Below the pieces are notes generated by a model. It was not told the DNA's origin, ran no database searches, and was given only the letters and a program-made list of their open reading frames with translations. A stretch of DNA of 6,040 nt. Source: Methanobrevibacter sp. (GTDB lineage: Archaea > Methanobacteriota > Methanobacteria > Methanobacteriales > Methanobacteriaceae). A program made the position numbers and the translations under genes. Location of the stretch: contig WRCI01000106.1 of the NCBI GenBank assembly GCA_009784145.1, forward strand, positions 1 to 6,040, read 5' to 3'. This document shows positions 1 to 5,964 of the stretch, in pieces (the first letter of the stretch is position 1; each line of letters starts with the position of its first letter).

Positions 1-163
1 AAAAAATATAAAGGAAAACAAAGCCAAACAAAAAATTATTACTAAAAAACAATGAAAAATAACAAATTCCAACAAAAAATAAGAATTTACAATAAAAATA
101 AAATAAAAAAGAATAGAATAAATAAAATAGAATAAATAAAAAAATAGAAAAACTTTAAAATTA
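1..163. other. A-rich intergenic stretch downstream of the VOC gene
   Basis: I see no gene here. On the plus strand it is strongly A-rich, so on the minus strand, the direction of the neighbouring VOC gene, it is T-rich. It contains a perfect tandem duplication of a 14 bp unit (TAGAATAAATAAAA at 114-127 and 128-141). The part next to the VOC stop codon probably serves as its terminator. Confidence 0.6.
100..160 (-). terminator. T-rich putative archaeal terminator after the VOC gene
   Basis: Reading on the minus strand past the VOC stop, which is doubled as TAATAA, the RNA would be a series of U runs (TTTTT, then TTTTTTT, then more) broken by single A or C bases. Archaeal RNA polymerase is known to terminate at oligo-U tracts without a hairpin, and I see no stem here. 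The exact end point cannot be told from sequence. Confidence 0.45.
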
Positions 164-625
164 TTACATACTTTCCATTTCTTTAAAAAACTCTTTTGTT
201 CTTCTTTCTAATTCTTCTTCATCAACATCTTCTATGGTTTTAGCTATTGTCCACATGTATCCATAAGGATCCACAACACCACCCATTCTATCTCCCCAGA
301 ACATATCATCAATTTCCATAGTGACTTTACATCCAGCATCTACAGCTTGTTTATATAGTTTATCAGGATCATCAACTCTAAGCCAAATGTTTAATGGGCA
401 TCCTCCTAATTCAGAAGGAGAAAGAACTCCAGAATCCTCAAAAGAATCGTTTAAATATACATCTTCACCAATGATTTTTATTGCTGCATGCATAACACTT
501 CCATCAGGAGTCATATATTTTGATATTTCTTCTGCAGAGAAAGCTTTTTTATAGAATTCAATTGCTTCTAAACTGTTTGGAACTATTAAATTGATAACAA
601 TCCCTAAATCTTCATTTTCACTCAT
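164..625 (-). CDS. PhnB-like VOC (glyoxalase/bleomycin-resistance fold) family protein
   Basis: This is a 153-residue cytoplasmic protein of the vicinal oxygen chelate superfamily, PhnB/YdcE-like branch. Two beta-alpha-beta-beta-beta modules can be read: about residues 9-60 (IVINLIVPNSLEAIEFYKKAF opening, then MHAAI and the VYLND strand) and about 78-128 (LNIWLRVDDPDKLYKQAVDAG, ending in FWGDRMGGVVDPYGYMW). The FWGDR..GVVDPYG..W motif at 109-125 is the family signature. The last 25 residues are a charged, Glu/Lys-rich helix. Members of this branch rarely have proven substrates, so the reaction is unknown, and the name PhnB does not imply phosphonate metabolism. I placed the start at MSENED because GGTG sits 5 bases upstream (631-634). 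The frame stays open for another 28 codons to a TTG at 709, but those codons cover the TATA-like promoter region and have no ribosome binding site. It seems to be a single-gene unit, separated from the DUF998 gene by 231 bp. Confidence 0.88.
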   Translation of the reverse strand: MSENEDLGIVINLIVPNSLEAIEFYKKAFSAEEISKYMTPDGSVMHAAIKIIGEDVYLNDSFEDSGVLSPSELGGCPLNIWLRVDDPDKLYKQAVDAGCKVTMEIDDMFWGDRMGGVVDPYGYMWTIAKTIEDVDEEELERRTKEFFKEMESM

Positions 626-630
626 TATTA

Positions 631-634
631 CACC
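631..634 (-). promoter_or_regulatory. Ribosome binding site of the VOC gene
   Basis: GGTG on the minus strand, 5 bases before the ATG at 625. It matches the anti-Shine-Dalgarno end of methanogen 16S rRNA and decides the start in favour of the shorter protein. Confidence 0.65.
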
Positions 635-664
635 ATATTCCTTGAATATTCTTATACTTATTTT

Positions 665-673
665 ATTATATAA
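665..673 (-). promoter_or_regulatory. Probable TATA box of the VOC gene
   Basis: On the minus strand this reads TTATATAAT, about 40 bp before the ATG at 625. With the usual TATA-to-start distance of about 25 bp, transcription would begin near 643 and give a leader of roughly 18 bases that includes the GGTG site. Further TATATA-like stretches lie at 687-716, so the choice is not unique. Confidence 0.4.
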
Positions 674-796
674 CCATATAATCAAATTATTATATATAAT
701 TATATACAATTATATATGAACTAAAAAAACTATTTACAAAGATTTTCAATGAAATAAATAGAAAATAGCTAAAAAAATAATAAATATAAGATTCAT

Positions 797-856
797 AAAA
801 AAATCTATCCAAATATGAACACAATCAAATCTTAGATGGGTTTTATTAATATTTTT
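797..856 (-). terminator. Possible U-rich terminator after the DUF998 gene
   Basis: After the DUF998 stop the minus strand has short T runs, the clearest being ATTTTTTTAT at about 798-807. No hairpin is evident. This is a weak call, resting on the known oligo-U type of archaeal termination and on the next gene seeming to have its own promoter. Confidence 0.25.
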
Positions 857-1528
857 TTATTTGAACTTTTTAAAGAAGTATATAGAAACCATAGCTATCC
901 ACAAAAAAGCAATGGTAATTGTAATTCTCTGGAGTAGTCCAGAGTAAATTTCAAGACCCGGAGGGTCATAAAATCCTATAGCTGTTAAAAATGCAAATAC
1001 TAAAAACATAAAACCTGAAAAAAAAGAATATGCAAACCATTTTACTTCTTTTCTATATGCGAAATAATTACCCATTAAAAAACAACCCATAGGTGTTGAA
1101 AAAAACAAAAGTGTTACACATGATTGATGCATAATACCACTAAATGTAGGGTTTTTGATGACAACTGGTGTTCCAGCAGGATAACCATTTGCAAAATCTG
1201 CAGTAAACAATGCTGAGCCAATAAATGATATTGCACAAATTATTAAAAAAATTGGTACCCATTGTGAGAGTCCTATTTCTTTATTCCAAATTTTCCATAC
1301 CCCATAGCCAAATAAAAGGATTAATACTCCAGTAATAAAGAAAGTAGCTACTTGTATCCATCCTGTAGATCCATATGCCAAAGAACTGATAGGATGCATA
1401 ATGGGATTATAATTTTCTCTAAAAGCTTCTTGAATAATCCATGAAAGTGTAAAAAACAAGCTTGCGATTGCACCACATATCATAAACCATTTATTATTAA
1501 TATTGGATATAGTTTTCCTATTAACCAT
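857..1528 (-). CDS. DUF998 family six-helix membrane protein
   Basis: A 223-residue integral membrane protein of unknown function. Six hydrophobic segments can be placed at about residues 14-34, 58-80, 89-110, 133-156, 164-185 and 199-219. The family pattern is visible: YNPIMHPISSLAYGSTGWIQ at 40-59 after the first helix, a DFANGYPAGTP loop at about 111-121, a conserved His in SGIMHQ (H134) at the start of helix 4, and PPGL.....LLQRI at 189-202 before the last helix. Length and layout suit the family, which has no established biochemical role; its conserved His, Asp and Arg lie near membrane faces. The ATG at 1528 has a strong AGGAGG 6 bases upstream. The gene follows nadA by 11 bp and must be co-transcribed with it, though nothing in the sequence ties its function to NAD synthesis. 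Transport of an NAD precursor would be pure guesswork. Confidence 0.82.
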   Translation of the reverse strand: MVNRKTISNINNKWFMICGAIASLFFTLSWIIQEAFRENYNPIMHPISSLAYGSTGWIQVATFFITGVLILLFGYGVWKIWNKEIGLSQWVPIFLIICAISFIGSALFTADFANGYPAGTPVVIKNPTFSGIMHQSCVTLLFFSTPMGCFLMGNYFAYRKEVKWFAYSFFSGFMFLVFAFLTAIGFYDPPGLEIYSGLLQRITITIAFLWIAMVSIYFFKKFK

Positions 1529-1534
1529 ATATAT

Positions 1535-1540
1535 CCTCCT
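1535..1540 (-). promoter_or_regulatory. AGGAGG ribosome binding site overlapping the nadA stop codon
   Basis: The minus strand reads TAAGGAGG followed by six bases and ATG. The last A of the nadA TAA stop is the first A of AGGAGG. A ribosome finishing nadA covers this site, so the DUF998 gene is probably translationally coupled to nadA. Confidence 0.8.
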
Positions 1541-2454
1541 TAAGAAACTTCAATCATTCTTTGAACTGCTTTTAAGGATTTTTCAGCTATTTCTTTTGGA
1601 ACAACAACTTCTTGTTCTTCATTTATTAAAGAATTCTTTACCTTTTCAAGAGTGTGTAATTTCATTGTTTTACAAATAGCTTCGTCAAACAAAGGATAGA
1701 ACTTTTTATCAGGGATTTCTTTTTTTAATCTAGTTATTAAATCTATTTCTGTTCCAATAATAAATTCTTTTGAATTTGATTCTTTTCCATGAGAAATCAT
1801 TCCTCCAGTACTTAAAACATAGTCTGCAAGGGATTGAACTTCATCATTACATTCAGGATGGACAATCACCTCAGCATTAGGATGACTTTCTTTTGCAAAA
1901 GCTATATCTCCTTCATGAAACATTTTATGAACATAACAATGTCCACCATCAGGAATAGGAATAATTTCCTTATTTGTTTGTTTAGCTACAAAAGTAGCTA
2001 AGTTGTTATCAGGTCCAAATAGAATTTTATCCTCATCTAAACTTTCTACAACTTTTAAAGCATTGGCTGAAGTAGCTAAAATATCTGCTTCTGCTTTAGT
2101 ATCAGCTAATGAATTTACATACAATACAACAGCAGCGTCAGGATGATTTTTTTTAGCTGTCTTTATCTCTTCTTTACTTAACATATGAGCCATTGGACAT
2201 TCTGCTTCAATATCAGGAATAAGAATTTTTTTATCAGGATTCAAAATATATGCAGTTTCAGCCATAAAATCTACACCACAAAAAACAATTAATTCTTTGT
2301 CTTCAATTTCAGAAGCTTTAATACAAAGTTCTAAAGAATCTCCTAAAAAATCAGCAATTTCTTGAATTTCTTTTGGTTGATAATTATGAGCTAAAATAAT
2401 TGCATTTTTTTCATCTTTTAATTCAATTATTTCCTTTTGTAAATCAGTTAACAT
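1540..2454 (-). CDS. nadA: Quinolinate synthase (NadA)
   Basis: NadA condenses iminoaspartate with dihydroxyacetone phosphate to form quinolinate in the cytoplasm, using an oxygen-sensitive [4Fe-4S] cluster with three Cys ligands. From the start chosen here (304 residues) the ligands are C86 (AECPMAHML), C173 (GGHCYVHKMF) and C261 (DEAICKTMKL). Their spacing of 87 and 88 is like that of the Pyrococcus and Thermotoga enzymes. Substrate-site motifs are present: AHNYQ (H23, Y25), GVDFMAETA, YVNS, GPDNNLA, HPEC (H199, E201) and STGGM. All three repeated alpha/beta domains are complete, so the gene looks intact. The frame extends four codons further to an ATG at 2466, which has no ribosome binding site. 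I prefer the ATG at 2454, preceded by GGGT with six bases between, because it gives the usual MLTDLQ-type archaeal N-terminus. The 5' side is a 249 bp tandem repeat array that must contain or adjoin the promoter. The DUF998 gene follows directly. Confidence 0.97.
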   Translation of the reverse strand: MLTDLQKEIIELKDEKNAIILAHNYQPKEIQEIADFLGDSLELCIKASEIEDKELIVFCGVDFMAETAYILNPDKKILIPDIEAECPMAHMLSKEEIKTAKKNHPDAAVVLYVNSLADTKAEADILATSANALKVVESLDEDKILFGPDNNLATFVAKQTNKEIIPIPDGGHCYVHKMFHEGDIAFAKESHPNAEVIVHPECNDEVQSLADYVLSTGGMISHGKESNSKEFIIGTEIDLITRLKKEIPDKKFYPLFDEAICKTMKLHTLEKVKNSLINEEQEVVVPKEIAEKSLKAVQRMIEVS

Positions 2455-2473
2455 TATATTACCCATATAATTA

Positions 2474-2722
2474 TTATATCTTAATTAATTTATTATATCT
2501 TAATTAATTTATTATATCTTAATTAATATTTTATATCTTAATTAATATTTTATATCTTAATTAATATTTTAATATATTAATTAATATTCTATATCTTAAT
2601 TAATATTTTAATATATTAATTAATATTCTATATCTTAATTAATATTTTATATCTTAATTGATATTTTATATCTTAATTGATATTTTATATCTTAATTAAT
2701 ATTCTATATCTTAATTAATATT
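2474..2722. repeat. 13-copy tandem repeat, 19-20 bp unit, upstream of nadA
   Basis: The plus-strand consensus is TTATATCTTAATTAATATT. I count 13 uninterrupted units beginning at 2474, 2493, 2512, 2531, 2550, 2569, 2589, 2608, 2628, 2647, 2666, 2685 and 2704. Eleven are 19 bp; those at 2569 and 2608 are 20 bp and read TTAATATATTAATTAATATT. Most hold the palindrome TTAATTAA; units 10 and 11 have TTAATTGA instead. Units 7, 9 and 13 start with C. Read on the minus strand, most units give GATATAAAAT or GATATAATAA, which are TATA-box-like. The array fills nearly all of the gap between the mscS stop and the nadA start, leaving about 30 bp beside mscS and 19 bp beside nadA. It does not code for protein and has no unique spacers. 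Confidence 0.97.
2490..2500 (-). promoter_or_regulatory. Candidate TATA element for nadA in repeat unit 2
   Basis: The minus strand reads AGATATAATAA here. Initiation about 26 bp downstream would fall near 2469, giving a leader of about 15 bases to the ATG at 2454, a reasonable archaeal arrangement. Since similar elements recur in every unit, this is the best-placed candidate and not a unique one. Confidence 0.35.
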
Positions 2723-2751
2723 AAATATTTTTCTTATTCTGCATCCCAATG

Positions 2752-3510
2752 TTAGTATACTTTATATAATTCATTTAATATTTTCCTAGTTTCATTTGCA
2801 AGATTTAATCTATATTGTTCTATTTTAGAATATTCATTTGCCCAAGCACTAATTTTTAAGATAATTTCTTCAGAAATAATCTCTTTAACTATTATTCTAG
2901 GTTTTGAATCTTCTAAAACCCAATCCAAAGTAGATATTTGTTCTATAAAGATCTCTTTGAAATTTTCCAAATCTACATTGTAAGGAATTGAAACTTCTAA
3001 ATCTATTCTCTGCTCATCTAAATATGTGTAACTTATATAAAAGTTTTTAGAAAGAAGTGAATTAGGAACAGTTACAATGAGATTATCTGTAGTAACTAGT
3101 GTTGTGGTTCTAAAACCCAATTTTTGAACCCTTCCTCTAGTATCGCCAATTTCAATAACTTCACCAATTTTAACTGTATTATCAGCAATTATAAAAATTC
3201 CTGCGATAAAGCTAGAAATAATGTCTCTAGCAGCAAAACCAATACTAATACCCACTATTCCTAAACTTACAACAATAGCTGAAACATCAACACCTATAAC
3301 TTCTAAAATAGCAAAGATTGCAATTATCCATGTTGCATATTTCGAAAAATCTTTCAATAAATAGTTAAGAGTTATCTCTAAATTCCATTTATTGCTGATT
3401 TTATTGATAACAAAAACAAAAAAATTTGTTAATATAAATGCTAAGACTATAATTATTATTATGGTAAAAATTAGCCCAAAAATCCCATAATCTAGAAACA
3501 CATTATACAT
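2752..3510 (-). CDS. mscS: Small-conductance mechanosensitive channel, MscS family
   Basis: A 252-residue membrane channel that would open under membrane tension and release solutes during osmotic downshock. Three N-terminal helices are visible at about residues 12-36, 57-74 and 77-109. The third is the Gly/Ala/Ser-rich pore helix (SLGIVGISIGFAARDIISSF). The beta domain follows: KIGEVIEIGDTRGRVQKLGF at 114-133, then TTDNLIVTVPNSLLSKNF at 140-157 with the conserved VPNS. A C-terminal alpha/beta cytoplasmic domain spans about 168-252. The size is close to the core MscS type, with no extra domains. The start is fixed by AGGAG five bases before the ATG at 3510. The frame stays open 39 codons further, to a TTG at 3627, only because the upstream DNA is a 21 bp tandem repeat, and that part should not be annotated as protein. 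The gene lies 188 bp after rnz in the same direction and may or may not share its transcript. Confidence 0.93.
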   Translation of the reverse strand: MYNVFLDYGIFGLIFTIIIIIVLAFILTNFFVFVINKISNKWNLEITLNYLLKDFSKYATWIIAIFAILEVIGVDVSAIVVSLGIVGISIGFAARDIISSFIAGIFIIADNTVKIGEVIEIGDTRGRVQKLGFRTTTLVTTDNLIVTVPNSLLSKNFYISYTYLDEQRIDLEVSIPYNVDLENFKEIFIEQISTLDWVLEDSKPRIIVKEIISEEIILKISAWANEYSKIEQYRLNLANETRKILNELYKVY

Positions 3511-3515
3511 TTTTA

Positions 3516-3520
3516 CTCCT
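3516..3520 (-). promoter_or_regulatory. Ribosome binding site that sets the mscS start
   Basis: AGGAG on the minus strand, with TAAAA between it and the ATG at 3510. It supports a start at MYNVFLDYG and shows that the hydrophobic heptad-like extension upstream is translated repeat DNA, not an extra membrane helix. Confidence 0.8.
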
Positions 3521-3526
3521 AAAACT

Positions 3527-3652
3527 ATTTTATTTACAATTAAAAATATTTTATTTATAATTAAAATTATTATATTTATAATTAAAATTATTATATTTAT
3601 AATTAAAAATATTCTGTTTATAATCAAAATTATTCTATTTCTAATTTAAAAT
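3527..3652. repeat. Six-copy 21 bp tandem repeat upstream of mscS
   Basis: Units begin at 3527, 3548, 3569, 3590, 3611 and 3632, each exactly 21 bp. The shared core on the plus strand is TTTATAATTAAAA, with the unit starting ATT. The inner units (3548-3610) are nearly identical, while those at 3611 and 3632 have diverged, as if older. Because 21 is a multiple of three and the unit has no stop in one minus-strand frame, that frame would read a seven-residue pattern of the type IINxIxL five times. The minus strand also gives a TATA-like TTATAAATA in the central units. Two further degenerate copies of TAAATTAAAACT lie at 3663-3674 and 3686-3697, beside the rnz stop. Confidence 0.95.
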
Positions 3653-3698
3653 CAATTTCTTTTAAATTAAAACTAATTCTCTCCCTAAATTAAAACTA

Positions 3699-4628
3699 TT
3701 ATTTATTTTCATATTTTTTATGAATCTTAGATAAATTTATTTTCATAAAATCATTAGCTACTTTAGTATTTTCAAATATTTCAATAGCTTCTTTTTTCAA
3801 ATCATTAATATTTGTATATCTTGTACTTATATGAGTAAGTATTAACTCTTTAACATTAGCTTCTTTAGCTATTTTAGCTGCTTGGGCTGATGTTGAATGG
3901 AAATTATTATAAGCTTTATCTTCATCAGAACTATTATAAGTTGATTCATGTATTAATACAGTAGCATCTTTAGCAAATCTAATCATTTCATCACAAGGTT
4001 TAGTATCTCCAGAATAAACTAGTTTTACACCATCTCTATCATTACCTAAAACTTGTTCTGGTTTTATGATTTTTCCATTTACTTCAACCTCAATTCCATT
4101 ATGAAGCTTTCCAAAATCAGGTCCTGGATCAACTCCCAATTCAATTGCTTTTTCTCTTAAAAACCGTGGTTTTTTCTTTTCATAAACAGAGTAAGAAAGA
4201 TTTTCAACATTATGATATGTTTTAACAGCTTCTATAACATATTCATCATTTTCAACAACTATTCCTTCATCAATCTCATGAATGATTAATGGAAAATCAA
4301 CAGAAAAATAACCTAAATTAAATATTGATTGTTTGGTTTTTTCAAGTCCTGGTGGACCATAAATATGAAGAGGGCTATTAAAATCCCTACCTCTAAATCC
4401 CATTGATTGAATAAGACCAGGTAATCCTAAAATATGGTCTCCATGTAAATGACTTATAAAAATTTGATTTATTTTCATGGGGCTAATTTTAACATTAGCT
4501 AATTGTCTTTGAATACCTTCACCACAATCAAATAATATTATTTCCCCAAATGCTTTTAAAGCAATTCCAGGATGATTTCTATGTTTAGAAGGTACAGCCG
4601 ACGATGTTCCTAAAAATATAAGCTCCAT
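3699..4628 (-). CDS. rnz: Ribonuclease Z (tRNA 3' endonuclease), short form
   Basis: RNase Z cuts the 3' trailer from precursor tRNA, leaving the end to which CCA is added or kept. The 309-residue protein has the full short-form layout of a metallo-beta-lactamase-fold nuclease. It starts [14 protein letters not shown], then FDCGEG at 33-38 and the zinc motif SHLHGDH at 59-65 (H60, H62, D64, H65). H139 lies in [10 protein letters not shown]208 in YSGDTKP, the HEST box is at 227-230, HSTSAQA at 244-250 and H266 in THISTRY. These supply all expected zinc ligands. The flexible arm that grips the tRNA elbow is seen as [17 protein letters not shown] with GKLHNG, about 154-178. Nothing is missing. 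The start is where the family starts; a GGTG lies only two bases upstream of the ATG, unusually close. It is the first gene of the minus-strand series and is divergent from nadC. Confidence 0.96.
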   Translation of the reverse strand: MELIFLGTSSAVPSKHRNHPGIALKAFGEIILFDCGEGIQRQLANVKISPMKINQIFISHLHGDHILGLPGLIQSMGFRGRDFNSPLHIYGPPGLEKTKQSIFNLGYFSVDFPLIIHEIDEGIVVENDEYVIEAVKTYHNVENLSYSVYEKKKPRFLREKAIELGVDPGPDFGKLHNGIEVEVNGKIIKPEQVLGNDRDGVKLVYSGDTKPCDEMIRFAKDATVLIHESTYNSSDEDKAYNNFHSTSAQAAKIAKEANVKELILTHISTRYTNINDLKKEAIEIFENTKVANDFMKINLSKIHKKYENK

Positions 4629-4653
4629 TCCACCACTACTTTAATATTAAATT

Positions 4654-4663
4654 TTTATATATA
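4654..4663 (-). promoter_or_regulatory. Probable TATA box of rnz
   Basis: The minus strand reads TATATATAAA, a good archaeal TATA match, centred about 30 bp before the rnz ATG at 4628. Initiation 25-27 bp downstream would leave a leader of only a few bases, so the rnz message may be nearly leaderless. A start from a weaker box further upstream is possible. Confidence 0.4.
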
Positions 4664-4736
4664 GTACTATTGATTTTATTTATGTTTTTAATGTTTATTT
4701 ATGTTTTTAATGATTATTAGCTTTTGATGATATATT

Positions 4737-4802
4737 TTCTATAATTTCAATATAATACTTCTATAATTTCAATATAATGTTTATATAATTTCAATATAAT
4801 AT
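4737..4802. repeat. Three-copy 22 bp tandem repeat
   Basis: Units start at 4737, 4759 and 4781 and share the 16 bp core ATAATTTCAATATAAT, found at exactly 22 bp spacing (4741, 4763, 4785). They differ only at the second to fourth and the last bases. They lie about 110-175 bp upstream of rnz. Confidence 0.93.
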
Positions 4803-4842
4803 TGTTAATATTATTAATATTATATATCTTATAAATTATATT

Positions 4843-4983
4843 ATTATAAAAATATATTATTAATTAATATTATATTAATATTACCATATATAAAAAAATA
4901 TATTATCTTAAAATTATAATATAATAATTATAAAATTATAAAAATATATTATTAATTAATATTATATTAATATTACTATATAT
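4843..4983. repeat. 49 bp direct repeat, two copies 92 bp apart
   Basis: The segments 4843-4891 and 4935-4983 are identical for their first 42 bases, then differ at one position (C versus T), then match for six more. Each contains ATTAATTAAT and several TAATATTA palindromes. The 43 bp between them is unrelated A+T sequence, so this is a spaced duplication and not a continuous tandem array. Confidence 0.92.
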
Positions 4984-4990
4984 CTATAAA

Positions 4991-5030
4991 AAATTTTTAT
5001 ATAATTTTTACATAAAATTTTTATATAATT
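4991..5030 (+). promoter_or_regulatory. Duplicated TATA-like element upstream of nadC
   Basis: AAATTTTTATATAATT occurs at 4991-5006 and again at 5015-5030. Each contains TTTTATATAA, a strong archaeal TATA match. The nearer one would start transcription near 5050 and give a leader of roughly 78 bases. A third candidate, TTATAAATATAAATTTT at 5044-5060, would give one of about 50 bases. I cannot tell which is used. Confidence 0.4.
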
Positions 5031-5117
5031 ATATATCATCAAATTATAAATATAAATTTTGTAAAATTAAAAAATTATAGTATAATAATATCTTAAAGAA
5101 TAAAATTGTGTATATTT

Positions 5118-5123
5118 AGGTGA
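5118..5123 (+). promoter_or_regulatory. Ribosome binding site of nadC
   Basis: AGGTGA, a six-base match to the methanogen consensus, followed by four bases and ATG at 5128. Confidence 0.8.
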
Positions 5124-5127
5124 ATTT

Positions 5128-5964
5128 ATGAAGCAGATAATAGAAAGTTGGATTGATGAAGACATTGGGTTTGGAGATATTACTACAGAAGCTTTAATTC
5201 CTAAAAATACCATAGCTAATGCTAAAATAATTGCTAAAGAACCAGGAACTGTAGCAGGAACTGAAATTGCCAAGTATATTTTTGAAAGTAGTGGTTTGAG
5301 AGTAGCAATATTGCAAAAAGATGGTTCTCAAGTATATGCTAATGGAACAATAATGAAAATAAAAGGAAATGCAAGAGAAATTTTATCATTAGAAAGAACT
5401 GCATTAAATATATTAATGAGAATGAGTGGAATAGCAACTGAAACATTTAATGTTAGTGCATCTGCAAAAGCAGTAAACCCTTTTGTTAAAATAGCTGGAA
5501 CTCGTAAAACTGCCCCGGGACTTGCAAAATTTGATAATGCTGCAATAGCTATTGGAGGAGGGGAAACTCATAGATTTTCACTTGATGACATGGTTTTAAT
5601 AAAAGATAACCATATTACTGCTGTAGGTGGAATTATTAAAGCTATTGAAATTGCTAAAAAAAGAGTAAGTTTTACTAAAAAAATAGAAATTGAGGTTGAA
5701 AATAGTAAAGATGCTGCTCTTGCTTCTAAAAGTGGAGCAGATATTATAATGTTAGACAATATGAGTCCAAAAGAAATAGAAGATACTATAGACATATTAA
5801 TTGATTTTGGTTTAAGAGACAATCTACTTATTGAAGTTTCTGGAGGAATAAACTCTGAAAACATTATAGATTACGCTCAAACTGGAGCAGATATACTTTC
5901 TTTAGGATATTTAACACATTCTGTAAAAGCTTTAGATATAGGATTAACTCTTTCATTAGAGTAA
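5128..5964 (+). CDS. nadC: Nicotinate-nucleotide pyrophosphorylase, carboxylating (quinolinate phosphoribosyltransferase)
   Basis: NadC transfers the phosphoribosyl group of PRPP to quinolinate with loss of CO2, giving nicotinate mononucleotide, the step after NadA. The 278-residue cytoplasmic enzyme is full length. The N-terminal domain starts with WIDEDIGFGDITTEAL at 8-23 and continues to the ERTALNILMRMSGIAT helix (89-104, R90). The type II PRTase barrel then shows AGTRKTAPGL (123-132; R126, K127), GGGETHRFSLDDMVLIKDNH (143-162; H148, R149, K159), IEIEVEN (186-192), DIIMLDN (205-211; D210), EVSGGI (236-241) and DILSLGYLTHS (255-265). All usual substrate-binding basic residues are present; the APG in place of the common TPG is a mild variant. 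An AGGTGA four bases before ATG fixes the start. It is transcribed away from rnz and is separated from nadA by two genes on the other strand. Its last codons form the first copy of a 30 bp repeat. Confidence 0.97.
   Translation: MKQIIESWIDEDIGFGDITTEALIPKNTIANAKIIAKEPGTVAGTEIAKYIFESSGLRVAILQKDGSQVYANGTIMKIKGNAREILSLERTALNILMRMSGIATETFNVSASAKAVNPFVKIAGTRKTAPGLAKFDNAAIAIGGGETHRFSLDDMVLIKDNHITAVGGIIKAIEIAKKRVSFTKKIEIEVENSKDAALASKSGADIIMLDNMSPKEIEDTIDILIDFGLRDNLLIEVSGGINSENIIDYAQTGADILSLGYLTHSVKALDIGLTLSLE

Larger units (their letters stand above)
4629..5127. other. Divergent rnz-nadC intergenic region, about 500 bp, repeat-rich
   Basis: This gap is almost pure A+T and holds no credible gene on either strand: every frame is short and without a ribosome binding site, and no G+C-rich block suggests a tRNA or structured RNA. 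From left to right it contains the rnz promoter, a short duplicated TATGTTTTTAATG stretch (4682-4711), three 22 bp repeats, a 49 bp direct repeat with copies 92 bp apart, a 16 bp repeat spaced by 24 bp, and the nadC promoter and ribosome binding site. Confidence 0.8.

Noticed and set aside
321..554. 77-codon open frame on the plus strand inside the VOC gene
   Set aside because: It is antisense to a clear VOC-fold gene, has no recognisable motif and is best explained as a shadow frame.
626..709. N-terminal extension of the VOC protein from a TTG at 709
   Set aside because: It has no ribosome binding site, covers the TATA-like promoter stretch and encodes a sequence unlike the family N-terminus. 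GGTG precedes the ATG at 625.
2455..2466. nadA start at the ATG at 2466
   Set aside because: No ribosome binding site precedes it, and the four extra residues (MGNI) are not expected. It remains possible, and the difference is only four codons.
2474..2722. Insertion-sequence remnant or transposon end
   Set aside because: There is no transposase fragment, terminal inverted repeat or target duplication. The whole segment is explained by the tandem unit.
4800..5060. Replication origin in the A+T-rich divergent gap
   Set aside because: There is no adjacent cdc6/orc1 gene and no G-rich origin recognition boxes. Low G+C alone is normal for gaps in this genome.
5067..5273. 68-codon minus-strand frame across the nadC start
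   Set aside because: It is antisense to the conserved NadC N-terminus and ends in translated A+T-rich intergenic DNA, with no family features.
5568..5864. 98-codon minus-strand frame inside nadC
   Set aside because: It is antisense to the barrel domain of NadC. Its Ser/Ile/Leu-rich composition is typical of the reverse strand of an A+T-rich gene.
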